36,328 bases of DNA from a virus: the IMG/VR virus record IMGVR_UViG_3300013126_000105, positions 1 through 36,328 of that record. One strand, 5' to 3'. The notes beneath the pieces were generated by a model. It searched no databases and was not told where the DNA came from. It saw nothing but the letters and a program-made list of their open reading frames with translations. Within the stretch, counting starts at the first letter, position 1. Every line of letters begins with the position of its first letter. The translations under genes were made by a program, and so were the position numbers. Below, piece by piece: positions 7,595 to 14,665 of the stretch.

Positions 7595-8400
7595 AACTAC
7601 AACAATTAATGCAACCATCTGGGTGGTCAACCACCATCTTGCAACTATCACTGCCATTCAGCATATACTTCGGAATACAAGAAAATGTAGAATGGTATTG
7701 GTGGGCATTCTGCATGTTTATGTATGTTATTGTGTATTCATTGATTGGCAACAACATCGGATTGCACAGATACTTCTCTCACGGTCATTACAAAGTGAGC
7801 AAACCGATTGATTGGCTGTTTGCATGGACTGGAGCAATGAGCGGTCTAGGTGAACCAGTAAGCTATGCTATGACACACCTAGTCCATCACGATCCCCGCT
7901 ACACAGACACGGATAAGGATCCTCATGGACCTCACCGCGGGCTCAAATCAATTCTGACCATATTCTACAGGCGCGTTGACATTAAAGAAACGCCAATTCC
8001 TGCGAAGCGAATTGTCGAGTTAACCAGAAAATATGGATGGCTGCACAAGTACTACATCCCCTTTGTTGCTGCAAACGCAGGGGTTATGTATCTCATTGAT
8101 TATAAATTATTTTTGTTCGGTTGGTTGATTCCAGCTAGTCTGTGCTCAACTGGTGTAGCGATTGCTGTGTTAACCCAGCATTGGAGCGGATATGCTAATA
8201 ATGGTTGGCACCATAAATGGTTTCTCTGGTATGAGGCATTACATAAGAACCATCACGACTGGATGATGGCGCCAAACACAGCTGTCCGTCCTGGTGAAAT
8301 TGATTACACATATGAATTTACTCGTCTTGTGTTCAGACCAGAATTTAATATGAGGGGGCAACCTACCAGTGAACAGGTTGCAAAAAGGTCAAATTTGTGA
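7591..8400 (+). CDS. Membrane fatty-acid desaturase 2
   Basis: This 269-residue paralogue has all boxes: HRYFSH (59-64), HLVHH (96-100) and HKNHH (218-222), plus DTDKDPHG after box 2. An extra residue pair (DPR) sits between HH and YTDTDK. The C-terminus contains PGEIDYTYEFTRL, a signature shared by all five copies. Start ATG 7591 forms an ATGA overlap with the previous stop, implying coupled translation, with GAAGGA about 9 bases upstream. Like its neighbours it needs an external electron donor (ferredoxin or cytochrome b5 type); none is fused to it. Positional specificity is unknown. Confidence 0.9.
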   Translation: MKLQQLMQPSGWSTTILQLSLPFSIYFGIQENVEWYWWAFCMFMYVIVYSLIGNNIGLHRYFSHGHYKVSKPIDWLFAWTGAMSGLGEPVSYAMTHLVHHDPRYTDTDKDPHGPHRGLKSILTIFYRRVDIKETPIPAKRIVELTRKYGWLHKYYIPFVAANAGVMYLIDYKLFLFGWLIPASLCSTGVAIAVLTQHWSGYANNGWHHKWFLWYEALHKNHHDWMMAPNTAVRPGEIDYTYEFTRLVFRPEFNMRGQPTSEQVAKRSNL

Positions 8401-9197
8401 TTATCTTTTCATCAACAAAGTATGCGACGTTTTGCATGCAACTGTTGTTCCCACTAGCTGTATGGCTGGCCATAACATCAGGTGCCGACTGGATATGGTG
8501 GGCAATTGCGTTTTGTGCTCACGTTGTGTACGCTGTGGTCGGCAACAACATAGCACTACACAGGTATTTTTCACACAAGCAGTTTACTGTCTCACCGCCT
8601 GTGGAAAAATTGTTTGTGTGGGTGTCATCAATGTGTGGGCTTGGCAGCCCGTTGGGGTATGCAATGATACATCTAGTACATCACAAGTATGCTGACACAA
8701 TACACGACCCGCACGGCCGCACATCATGTGGGTTAAAATCAGTGCTGGTGTGCTTTCACAAAGATGTTGACTTAACAGCAACCCCGATTAACACTAAACG
8801 TGTTGTGGAACTGAGTAAAAAATATGGATGGCTACACCAATGGTATGTATTATTCATTGTTGCTAACGCGGCCATGTTGTTTCTAATAAATTATAAGCTG
8901 TTTTTGTTTATCTGGTTATTGCCTGCTACATTCACGGTATGGGCCGCCGCCATCGCTGTGGTGTGTCAACACTGGAACAATGAGCCTAATAACGGTTGGT
9001 ATAAGATACATCAACTACTGTGGACATACGACAGCCTTCACAAAAACCACCACGACTGGCCAATGGCCCCGAATGCAGCCGTAAGACCAAATGAAATAGA
9101 CTATGCATTCCAATTTTCCAGATTATTCCGTCCAAAATATAATTGGACGGGCCAACCGCGTGGCGCAGATCATGACAATGAAAATACTCCAACCTAA
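8397..9197 (+). CDS. Membrane fatty-acid desaturase 3 (GTG start)
   Basis: This 266-residue paralogue has HRYFSH (55-60), HLVHH (92-96) and HKNHH (215-219). The post-box-2 motif is TIHDPHG instead of DTDKDPHG. It starts with GTG in a GTGA overlap with the preceding stop, and AAAAAGG lies 8 bases upstream. The membrane hairpins are conserved. It resembles desaturase 2 most closely, sharing the KKYGWLH segment and the WPMAPNAAVRPNEIDYAF end, so the pair may be a recent duplication. Role as for the others: insertion of a double bond into a host acyl chain, position unknown. Confidence 0.88.
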   Translation: MIIFSSTKYATFCMQLLFPLAVWLAITSGADWIWWAIAFCAHVVYAVVGNNIALHRYFSHKQFTVSPPVEKLFVWVSSMCGLGSPLGYAMIHLVHHKYADTIHDPHGRTSCGLKSVLVCFHKDVDLTATPINTKRVVELSKKYGWLHQWYVLFIVANAAMLFLINYKLFLFIWLLPATFTVWAAAIAVVCQHWNNEPNNGWYKIHQLLWTYDSLHKNHHDWPMAPNAAVRPNEIDYAFQFSRLFRPKYNWTGQPRGADHDNENTPT

Positions 9198-9918
9198 CGA
9201 ATATATTATTACCCTAATACAATTCACCCTACCGGCCGCATTGTACTTTGGACTCACATCCAATGCGGAGTGGTATTGGTGGTTATTGAGCGCCTTTCTG
9301 TGCCTGGTGTACATTTTTATTGGCAATAATCTGGCTCAACACAGATACTACAGCCATAATGAATTCACCATTGGCAAAGCGGGCGAGTTTATATTTGGTT
9401 GGGCAGCGCTAACACTATGCATTGGTTCACCGGTATCGTATGCTATTTTGCACTTAACTCATCACAAACACCCCACCAGCGGTCCCGACTGGACGTGGAA
9501 AGACTTACCATTTTACAAACACATTTGGTTTGATCATGACACAATTCAACCATATATTGGTAAAAGAGTGATCGAATTACACAAAAAGTATGGGTGGATG
9601 CATGATTACAATTTAATATGGGTTGTTGCCTATCCTGCAATATTGTGGTCCATAGACTATAAACTTTTCCTGTTTGGGTGGTGGATCCCTTGCACTGTAG
9701 CCATGCTGGAGATAGCGCTTGCTGTGTACTTTCAGCACCGTAGAGATGCCCATAACAGTAAATGGCACAAATGGGTGCCCACATATGAAGGGTTGCACAA
9801 AAACCATCATGATTTTCCTGGACAGAGCAATAATGCAAAAGATCCAGGACAGATTGATTATACATATATAATCAGTAAATTATTTGTAAAGAAGTATAAA
9901 AATGACACGATTGCTTGA
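9172..9918 (+). CDS. Membrane fatty-acid desaturase 4, divergent copy
   Basis: This 248-residue paralogue keeps the metal-binding boxes HRYYSH (57-62), HLTHH (94-98) and HKNHH (209-213). After box 2, however, the region carrying (D)xDPHG in the other four is replaced by HPTSGPDWTWKD. The cytosolic segment before the second membrane hairpin is therefore rebuilt, which may change substrate or partner while leaving the di-iron site intact. Start ATG 9172 (or 9178) aligns with the starts of the paralogues; an upstream in-frame start at 9103 would lie deep within desaturase 3. The overlap with desaturase 3 is 26 bases and no strong Shine-Dalgarno is seen, so coupling is likely. Confidence 0.86.
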   Translation: MTMKILQPNEYIITLIQFTLPAALYFGLTSNAEWYWWLLSAFLCLVYIFIGNNLAQHRYYSHNEFTIGKAGEFIFGWAALTLCIGSPVSYAILHLTHHKHPTSGPDWTWKDLPFYKHIWFDHDTIQPYIGKRVIELHKKYGWMHDYNLIWVVAYPAILWSIDYKLFLFGWWIPCTVAMLEIALAVYFQHRRDAHNSKWHKWVPTYEGLHKNHHDFPGQSNNAKDPGQIDYTYIISKLFVKKYKNDTIA

Positions 9919-10660
9919 ACCAAACACTAAAATAATGACACTACTACAACTGTCTTTGCCCTTGCAGTTGTACTGGGCTTTCACGATTGATGCTCCTCTC
10001 TATTGGTGGGGCATCGCATTTGTGTTTTACTTTCTGTACTGTGCAGTTGGCAATAATGTTGGATTGCACCGTTATTTTTGTCATAAGCAGTTCGACATGC
10101 ACAAATACACCGAGTGGTTTGTATTATGGTGCTCAACTATGAGTGGTTTGGGCTCTCCGCAGAGTTATACACTACCACACCTCGTTCACCACAGATATAG
10201 TGATGAAGACAAAGATCCTCATGGTCCAACTGCAGGCAAACGTTCAGTGCTTTATTACTTTCATAGACACACAGGAATGCGATCTATGACCGTTTTTGGC
10301 AAACGTTTGGCAGAATTGTGTGAGAAATACGGGTGGTTGCACAAATATTACTGGGGCGTTGTTGTCTTAAATGCTGGATTGATGTATGCTATTGATGCAA
10401 AGGTGTTTTTGTTTTGTTGGCTACTCCCAGCAACACTGACCTTATGGGCTGTAGCACTGACAATATATTTGCAGCATGAACAGCTGCCTGATGGGTCTTA
10501 CTCAGCATCAAATACACAAAAACACAGTTGGTGGGGGTTAGGTGAAGGACTACATTTAAACCACCATTTGAACCCAAAGCAATTTAACAACGCGATCAAT
10601 CCAGGTGAGGTTGATTATACATGGCATATTGCTAAACTGTTTGCAAGGACAAAACAATGA
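9902..10660 (+). CDS. Membrane fatty-acid desaturase 5
   Basis: This 252-residue paralogue has HRYFCH (56-61), HLVHH (93-97) and a slightly altered third box, HLNHH (218-222), with DEDKDPHG after box 2. The loop before box 3 is expanded (DGSYSASNTQKHSW) relative to copies 2 and 3. The start overlaps desaturase 4 by 17 bases, and its end overlaps the next gene as ATGA. The PGEVDYTWHIAKLF end confirms membership of the family. It is the last of five consecutive desaturases, which would allow several successive double bonds, though that is inference. Confidence 0.89.
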   Translation: MTRLLEPNTKIMTLLQLSLPLQLYWAFTIDAPLYWWGIAFVFYFLYCAVGNNVGLHRYFCHKQFDMHKYTEWFVLWCSTMSGLGSPQSYTLPHLVHHRYSDEDKDPHGPTAGKRSVLYYFHRHTGMRSMTVFGKRLAELCEKYGWLHKYYWGVVVLNAGLMYAIDAKVFLFCWLLPATLTLWAVALTIYLQHEQLPDGSYSASNTQKHSWWGLGEGLHLNHHLNPKQFNNAINPGEVDYTWHIAKLFARTKQ

Positions 10661-10938
10661 TACTGATCACACAAGCTGCAAAAACACAAGTTGACAAAAT
10701 GATTACTCAACATCCAACCCAACCAAAGCCAGTTGGTCTGGGTGCTTTTTTGGAGGAAGGGGACGTCAAACTGAAGCCAATATTTCACTTCCTTGGCAAA
10801 CCATATGCTTTGGAGTTTGATGAAAAGGACGAGTTTTTGGATGTTGGCGTTTTGTTATCACGTGAAGTGTACCATCTAGCAAAAAATAAACCATTAACTA
10901 TTGATTGGAATGGAACAGAGTATGTTGCTGGCTGGTAA
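10657..10938 (+). CDS. IscA/HesB-like small protein lacking all cysteines
   Basis: This 93-residue protein opens MILITQAAKTQVDKMI, like A-type iron-sulfur carriers. It continues with strands (VGLGAFLEEGDVKLKPIFHF) and ends in GVLLSREVYHLAKN...IDWNGTEYVAGW, which follows the 'DxxSxxyLxGxxIDyv' pattern of IscA/HesB. It has no cysteine, so it cannot carry a canonical Fe-S cluster, and the usual C-terminal CGCG tail is absent. The fold assignment is tentative. Coupling by ATGA to a di-iron desaturase and overlap with a FabI-like gene suggest a helper or scaffold role in the lipid pathway. It is not an acyl carrier protein: no DSL phosphopantetheine motif is present. Confidence 0.42.
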   Translation: MILITQAAKTQVDKMITQHPTQPKPVGLGAFLEEGDVKLKPIFHFLGKPYALEFDEKDEFLDVGVLLSREVYHLAKNKPLTIDWNGTEYVAGW

Positions 10939-11677
10939 AACCATCGTTGTAACGGGAGTGTTAAACAAACACTCTCTGGCACATACCATTGTGTTACAAT
11001 TAACTCACCACGGTGCTCGAGTTGTTCTGTTGACACAAGTTCCGTTGCAGGAAGATGTCGGGGTGTTTGAGCACTTTGTGTGCGACTTAACCTCCGACAA
11101 GCAGATTCTGTTGGCCGTGAGCTCGATCACACACAAATATCATCACATCGAAGGGATCGTCCACTCGGTAGCGAACGCTCCTGTAGATGCATTCGCTGGT
11201 TCGTTTACAGACGCCACCACCCGTGATAATTTCCAACAGACGATTGACGCAAGTGCATACAGCCTGCTAGCGCTTGTGCAAGCATTCAGACCATATTTGT
11301 CGGAACAAGCAAGTATTACCACATTGACATATGATGGTGCAGAAAAGTTTGTGCCTGGATATAACGTGATGGGTGTAGCCAAAGCATGCCTCGAGAGTAT
11401 TGTGCGTTACACCGCAGGAGATTTGGGCACAAAAGGCATTCGTGTTAATGCCGTCTCAACAGGCCCATACCTCACCAATGCTACAAAACGATCACCGGTC
11501 ATCAAGCGTAGTATAGAAAAATACAAAACAAATTCACTACTCAAACGTGAGATAACACGCGAGGAAGTTGCAAACACTGTTGTGTTTCTGTGCAGCAACC
11601 TATCCACAGGCATTACAGGAGAAACTATTTTCGTTGATGGTGGGTTTAGTGTTGTCAATGGAGTTGGCATAAATTGA
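10922..11677 (+). CDS. Enoyl-ACP reductase, FabI-like SDR
   Basis: This enzyme would reduce trans-2-enoyl-ACP with NAD(P)H, the last step of each elongation round. With start ATG 10922 it is 251 residues and begins MLLAGKTIVVTGV, aligned with the FabI N-terminus. The catalytic set is Tyr137, Tyr147 and Lys154 within LTYDGAEKFVPGYNVMGVAK, the same spacing as E. coli FabI Tyr146/Tyr156/Lys163. Further FabI-like segments are GIRVNAVSTGP, FLCSNLSTGITGE and VDGGFS. Earlier in-frame starts (TTG 10901, ATG 10910) are possible but extend past the family N-terminus. It overlaps the IscA-like gene by 17 bases. No ketoreductase or dehydratase is encoded nearby, so host FabG and FabZ would be needed. Confidence 0.92.
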   Translation: MLLAGKTIVVTGVLNKHSLAHTIVLQLTHHGARVVLLTQVPLQEDVGVFEHFVCDLTSDKQILLAVSSITHKYHHIEGIVHSVANAPVDAFAGSFTDATTRDNFQQTIDASAYSLLALVQAFRPYLSEQASITTLTYDGAEKFVPGYNVMGVAKACLESIVRYTAGDLGTKGIRVNAVSTGPYLTNATKRSPVIKRSIEKYKTNSLLKREITREEVANTVVFLCSNLSTGITGETIFVDGGFSVVNGVGIN

Positions 11678-12297
11678 TTATCATCCGGGACATTAATGTA
11701 GATTTACAACAGGTGAAAAAGGATGCGCGCAGGGCATCCAATAAAATACTGAAAGCGTATGACGACATTATCAAAAATGACAGTTACATCTCTCGCAAAA
11801 GTTATCACGCAGAACTGAATAACCAGTTGGAGCAAGCACCTCAAACATCAAAGTTACACGACTATTACAACCTTTTCACGTTCCCTTATGAAGGAATAGT
11901 GCAAGTGTATAGAGAAGCGATTGGCACCTTTAAAGAGGTGAATAATTACTCGGAACAATACTATGTCCATGCTTGGCTCAACTACCAGCACAAAGGCGAG
12001 TGTATTCCGTGGCACTACCACTGGAAGGGGTTATCGGGACTTGATAGAACATATGTAGCCACCGCGTACATAAATGCCGAAGGATCAATCACCACATACA
12101 AATATCCTGATGGGACTGTTTATGACCATCACTGTAAAAATGGAACAATCTCCATATTTGAGGATATTGGCGACATCCATCAGGTTAATCCGTGGACTGG
12201 AGATGACCCACGCATAACAATTTCAATGGATTTTGTGCCGATCAAGTACGTGCAAAGCACCCCATACATCGTTAACACATGGATGCCTGTCCTGTAA
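11674..12297 (+). CDS. Putative 2OG-Fe(II) oxygenase, last gene of the lipid operon
   Basis: This 207-residue protein has PWHYHWKG (His114, His116), a strand YVATAYINAEGSITTYKYPDG, and a distal EDIGDIHQVNPW (His169) followed by DPRITISMDFVP with Arg180. That layout fits the double-stranded beta-helix 2-oxoglutarate/Fe(II) oxygenases common in T4-like marine phages: metal His...His and an Arg for 2-oxoglutarate. The substrate is unknown; in this operon a hydroxylated acyl chain is one possibility. The only plausible start is TTG 11674, forming a TTGA overlap with the FabI-like stop, with GGAG about 10 bases upstream. The late box at 12300 directly follows, ending the operon and beginning the next tail module. 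Confidence 0.66.
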   Translation: MIIIRDINVDLQQVKKDARRASNKILKAYDDIIKNDSYISRKSYHAELNNQLEQAPQTSKLHDYYNLFTFPYEGIVQVYREAIGTFKEVNNYSEQYYVHAWLNYQHKGECIPWHYHWKGLSGLDRTYVATAYINAEGSITTYKYPDGTVYDHHCKNGTISIFEDIGDIHQVNPWTGDDPRITISMDFVPIKYVQSTPYIVNTWMPVL

Positions 12298-12299
12298 GT

Positions 12300-12307
12300 T
12301 ATAAATA
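12300..12307 (+). promoter_or_regulatory. T4-type late promoter box TATAAATA
   Basis: An exact late -10 element three bases after the stop of the oxygenase gene and 47 bases before the cupin-like gene at 12354. It marks the return from lipid genes to late structural genes. Confidence 0.75.
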
Positions 12308-12353
12308 GACATTAGCAGTACCCACAAAAACAATAATAACAAAGGGGACACAT

Positions 12354-12878
12354 ATGTCAACATTTAACTACACTACTGTAGATGCAGGCGCTTTCACGTT
12401 TGATCTACTTGAATTATTTCCAAACAACACATTAATTTACTTTAACGGAGGTGATGGGTCATACCATCAAGCAGCATACATCCTAGCAGGATCGGCAACA
12501 GTAACGGTTCATGACACGATAGACGGACCACCAATTCCATCACTCACTCGTGGCAATGATCCTGTCGGAACGCTTATTGATTTGTCACCAACAAAAGATA
12601 AGTATACAGTAACAACAACTGTTGATGGACTAACAACAATTCTATTCAATCCAACCCCTGCATCGAATGTGTTGAAAATCCAGGTATTCCAAACACCACA
12701 AACACTGAATGTTGCATACTCTAATGGAGACAAGTATATCACAGTTGTTGCATTAACCGGTACAGCATTCGTAAATAACGCAGTTCTGTCACAAATGCAG
12801 TGGATGCAACTCCCGCCAACCATGACAACAGTGGTTACCGTAACACCGGACTCGGCTATAGCGATCGTGCGTGAATAA
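12354..12878 (+). CDS. Cupin-like beta-rich protein, paralogue of the gene at 5017
   Basis: This 174-residue protein shares the landmarks of the gene at 5017: GDGSYHQAAYILAGSATVT, PPIPSLTRGNDPVGTLIDLS (versus PPLPRETSHLTTGLFVDLS), ILFNPTPASNVLKIQVFQ and a final AIAIVRE. It is all-beta in appearance, with no membrane segment. A strong AAGGGG Shine-Dalgarno and a late box precede it. The two paralogues lie on either side of the lipid operon. A structural or fibre-accessory role is likely from context; no enzyme motif is clear. Confidence 0.6.
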   Translation: MSTFNYTTVDAGAFTFDLLELFPNNTLIYFNGGDGSYHQAAYILAGSATVTVHDTIDGPPIPSLTRGNDPVGTLIDLSPTKDKYTVTTTVDGLTTILFNPTPASNVLKIQVFQTPQTLNVAYSNGDKYITVVALTGTAFVNNAVLSQMQWMQLPPTMTTVVTVTPDSAIAIVRE

Positions 12879-12881
12879 TTT

Positions 12882-12899
12882 CTTCACACTTTTGTGAAG
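12882..12899 (+). terminator. Hairpin after the cupin-like gene
   Basis: CTTCACA (12882-12888) and TGTGAAG (12893-12899) pair perfectly around a 4-base loop, three bases after the stop at 12878 and just before the next late promoter. No U-run follows, so it may be an mRNA-stabilising 3' end or a weak terminator rather than a classical one. Confidence 0.5.
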
Positions 12900-12915
12900 G
12901 TGATATGGTTGGTCG

Positions 12916-12923
12916 TATAAATA
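12916..12923 (+). promoter_or_regulatory. T4-type late promoter box TATAAATA
   Basis: An exact late -10 element 28 bases before the fibre start at 12951. Confidence 0.78.
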
Positions 12924-12950
12924 CCATATATTTGTTTAACAGGACGAACT

Positions 12951-13829
12951 ATGGCTACATCATTCACACAATTTCAAGCAGTTCCAATTGATGCTGCACT
13001 TGATCCACAAAATACAGCTACAGTCGGCAAAGCGCTAATTTCCAACGGTTCACACGCCACGTGGAATACAATCCTATCGATGATTGGACCAGGGTCAGGA
13101 CAGACAGCAGGTGCCGATGTTGCTAATGCAATCCTGCCGTCACAATCAGGACAGGCAGGTAAGGTGCTATCAACCGATGGGAATGGAACACTGTCGTGGG
13201 TTACAGACCAGGCCGGAGCGGGTGGCGGTGTCACCAGTATCACAATCAGTGGTGTGACATCAACAGGTGCTGTGACGATCACCAATGTTCCATCGGCTAC
13301 CATAGCAGGAAATGTATCGGGTGTTGTTGCAATCGCCAACGGTGGAACTGGTGCAACATCTGCTGCCCAGGCACTAACAAATCTCGGTGCAGCGGCTGCA
13401 AACCACACTCACAACTATGCACCGCTAGCATCTCCAGCATTCACTGGAACCCCAACTGCCCCAACCGCTGCTGCAGGTACCAACACAACACAGTTGGCGA
13501 CAACAGCTTTTGTAACAGCTGCTGTAAGTGCTGGTGGAGGGTTGGGATATGGACAAACATGGCAAGATGTAACAGCCAGTAGAGTTGTTGGAACCAATCT
13601 TTCACCAACAACATATACAAACAATACAGGGAAGCCAATTGTTGTAAACTTTGCATCAGCCGAATTGAACAATCAGTTCATAGCTAAAGTCAACGGTGTT
13701 ACTGTTGGTTGGTTCACTAACAATTCCGGATCATCCAGTACGCTTAGTTTTATAGTCCCGCCGACCAACACGTATTCAATTTCAACATCGATGTTAAACC
13801 CAGCATACACATGGGTCGAACTGAGATAA
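12951..13829 (+). CDS. Tail fibre-like protein
   Basis: This 292-residue protein starts MATSFTQFQAVPIDAALDP and has VGKALISNGSHATWNTIL, which recurs as GKALISNGMTASWNTILGM in the next gene. QSGQAGKVLSTDGNGTLSW is a repeat shared across all fibres here. Residues ~115-180 carry NGGTGATSAAQALTNLG and LASPAFTGTPTAPT, motifs widespread in phage tail-fibre shafts. The C-terminal ~90 residues form a separate beta domain (IVVNFASAELNNQFIAKVNG), probably the tip. Late-promoter driven and preceded by AGGA. Receptor specificity is unknown. Confidence 0.72.
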   Translation: MATSFTQFQAVPIDAALDPQNTATVGKALISNGSHATWNTILSMIGPGSGQTAGADVANAILPSQSGQAGKVLSTDGNGTLSWVTDQAGAGGGVTSITISGVTSTGAVTITNVPSATIAGNVSGVVAIANGGTGATSAAQALTNLGAAAANHTHNYAPLASPAFTGTPTAPTAAAGTNTTQLATTAFVTAAVSAGGGLGYGQTWQDVTASRVVGTNLSPTTYTNNTGKPIVVNFASAELNNQFIAKVNGVTVGWFTNNSGSSSTLSFIVPPTNTYSISTSMLNPAYTWVELR

Positions 13830-13854
13830 GGACTACGAGTGAGACAACTCTAAT

Positions 13855-13862
13855 GATAAATA
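13855..13862 (+). promoter_or_regulatory. Late-type box GATAAATA
   Basis: A one-base variant of the T4 late -10 element, 28 bases before the start at 13890, the same spacing as at 4605, 12916 and 30320. Confidence 0.55.
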
Positions 13863-13889
13863 TTAGCAACGAATAAACAGGACACAACA

Positions 13890-14651
13890 ATGAGCACATC
13901 TTTCCAAAGTTCAAGACCGGTCGTAGTTGACAGTGAGCTGCCTGCACAAACGGCAGCCACCAACGGTAAAGCACTAATCTCCAATGGCATGACAGCCAGC
14001 TGGAACACAATTCTTGGAATGATCGGCACAAATCCAGGCCAAGTACCTCCACACCAGCTAGCAAACGAAATCCTTCCTGCACAGTCAGGCAACGCAGGCA
14101 AGTTTCTGACATCCGATGGTTCCAATGTATCTTGGGCAGATGTATCTGGTGGTTCTGGTGTTACCATCCCTGATCAAACCGGTCAAGACGGCAAGGTGTT
14201 AGCAACCATCGAAGGCGGACTGACGTGGGTTGCAGGGGTGCCGAACGCTTCGACAGGAACAACATACGATTTCTTGCACATCGATGGTGTCGGACAAATC
14301 ACGTGGACTAACAAATTTACAACAAACTCACCAAGCATGCACACAGGCATAGTTGGTGGCAACGCCGAAACATACGACTTGACAGCATCTGTGTACCCAT
14401 CTGGATCGTGTATTACAAGTGAAAGTGACACACCGGTGACGATTACTATTGCTCAAGCTGGATCCGACACATACGATGTTGGTGCTGTACTCGACATCAT
14501 TCAAGTAGGAGCAGGACAAATAACCGTAGCACCATCAGGCATTCTGGTTGGTGCAGCTGCAGGATTAAAAACAAGAACTCAGTATAGTGGCATAACGCTA
14601 ATAAAAGTTGATGCAACTACTTGGGTTCTGGTTGGCGACGCAACAGCATAA
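13890..14651 (+). CDS. Tail fibre-like protein
   Basis: This 253-residue protein shares its N-terminal ~90 residues with the gene at 12951 (TNGKALISNGMTASWNTIL, NEILPAQSGNAGKFLTSDG). A second copy of the QTGQDGKVLATIEGGLTW unit follows. The rest is a different beta-rich C-terminal domain (residues ~120-253; VTITIAQAGSDTYDVGAVLD). The common base with differing tips suggests swapping of receptor-binding ends among paralogues. AGGA precedes the start; the next gene follows after 14 bases. Confidence 0.68.
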   Translation: MSTSFQSSRPVVVDSELPAQTAATNGKALISNGMTASWNTILGMIGTNPGQVPPHQLANEILPAQSGNAGKFLTSDGSNVSWADVSGGSGVTIPDQTGQDGKVLATIEGGLTWVAGVPNASTGTTYDFLHIDGVGQITWTNKFTTNSPSMHTGIVGGNAETYDLTASVYPSGSCITSESDTPVTITIAQAGSDTYDVGAVLDIIQVGAGQITVAPSGILVGAAAGLKTRTQYSGITLIKVDATTWVLVGDATA

Positions 14652-14665
14652 AGAGGACAACAAAC

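Noticed and set aside
10657-10938. Acyl carrier protein in the lipid operon
   Set aside because: No DSL serine motif and a mainly beta pattern instead of four helices; the size similarity is coincidental.
5590-12297. Host chromosomal contamination or prophage junction explaining the lipid genes
   Set aside because: Genes overlap in phage style, strand is unchanged, a phage-type 2OG oxygenase closes the operon, a late box follows within three bases and paralogous phage genes lie on both sides. Read coverage would be needed to exclude it fully.
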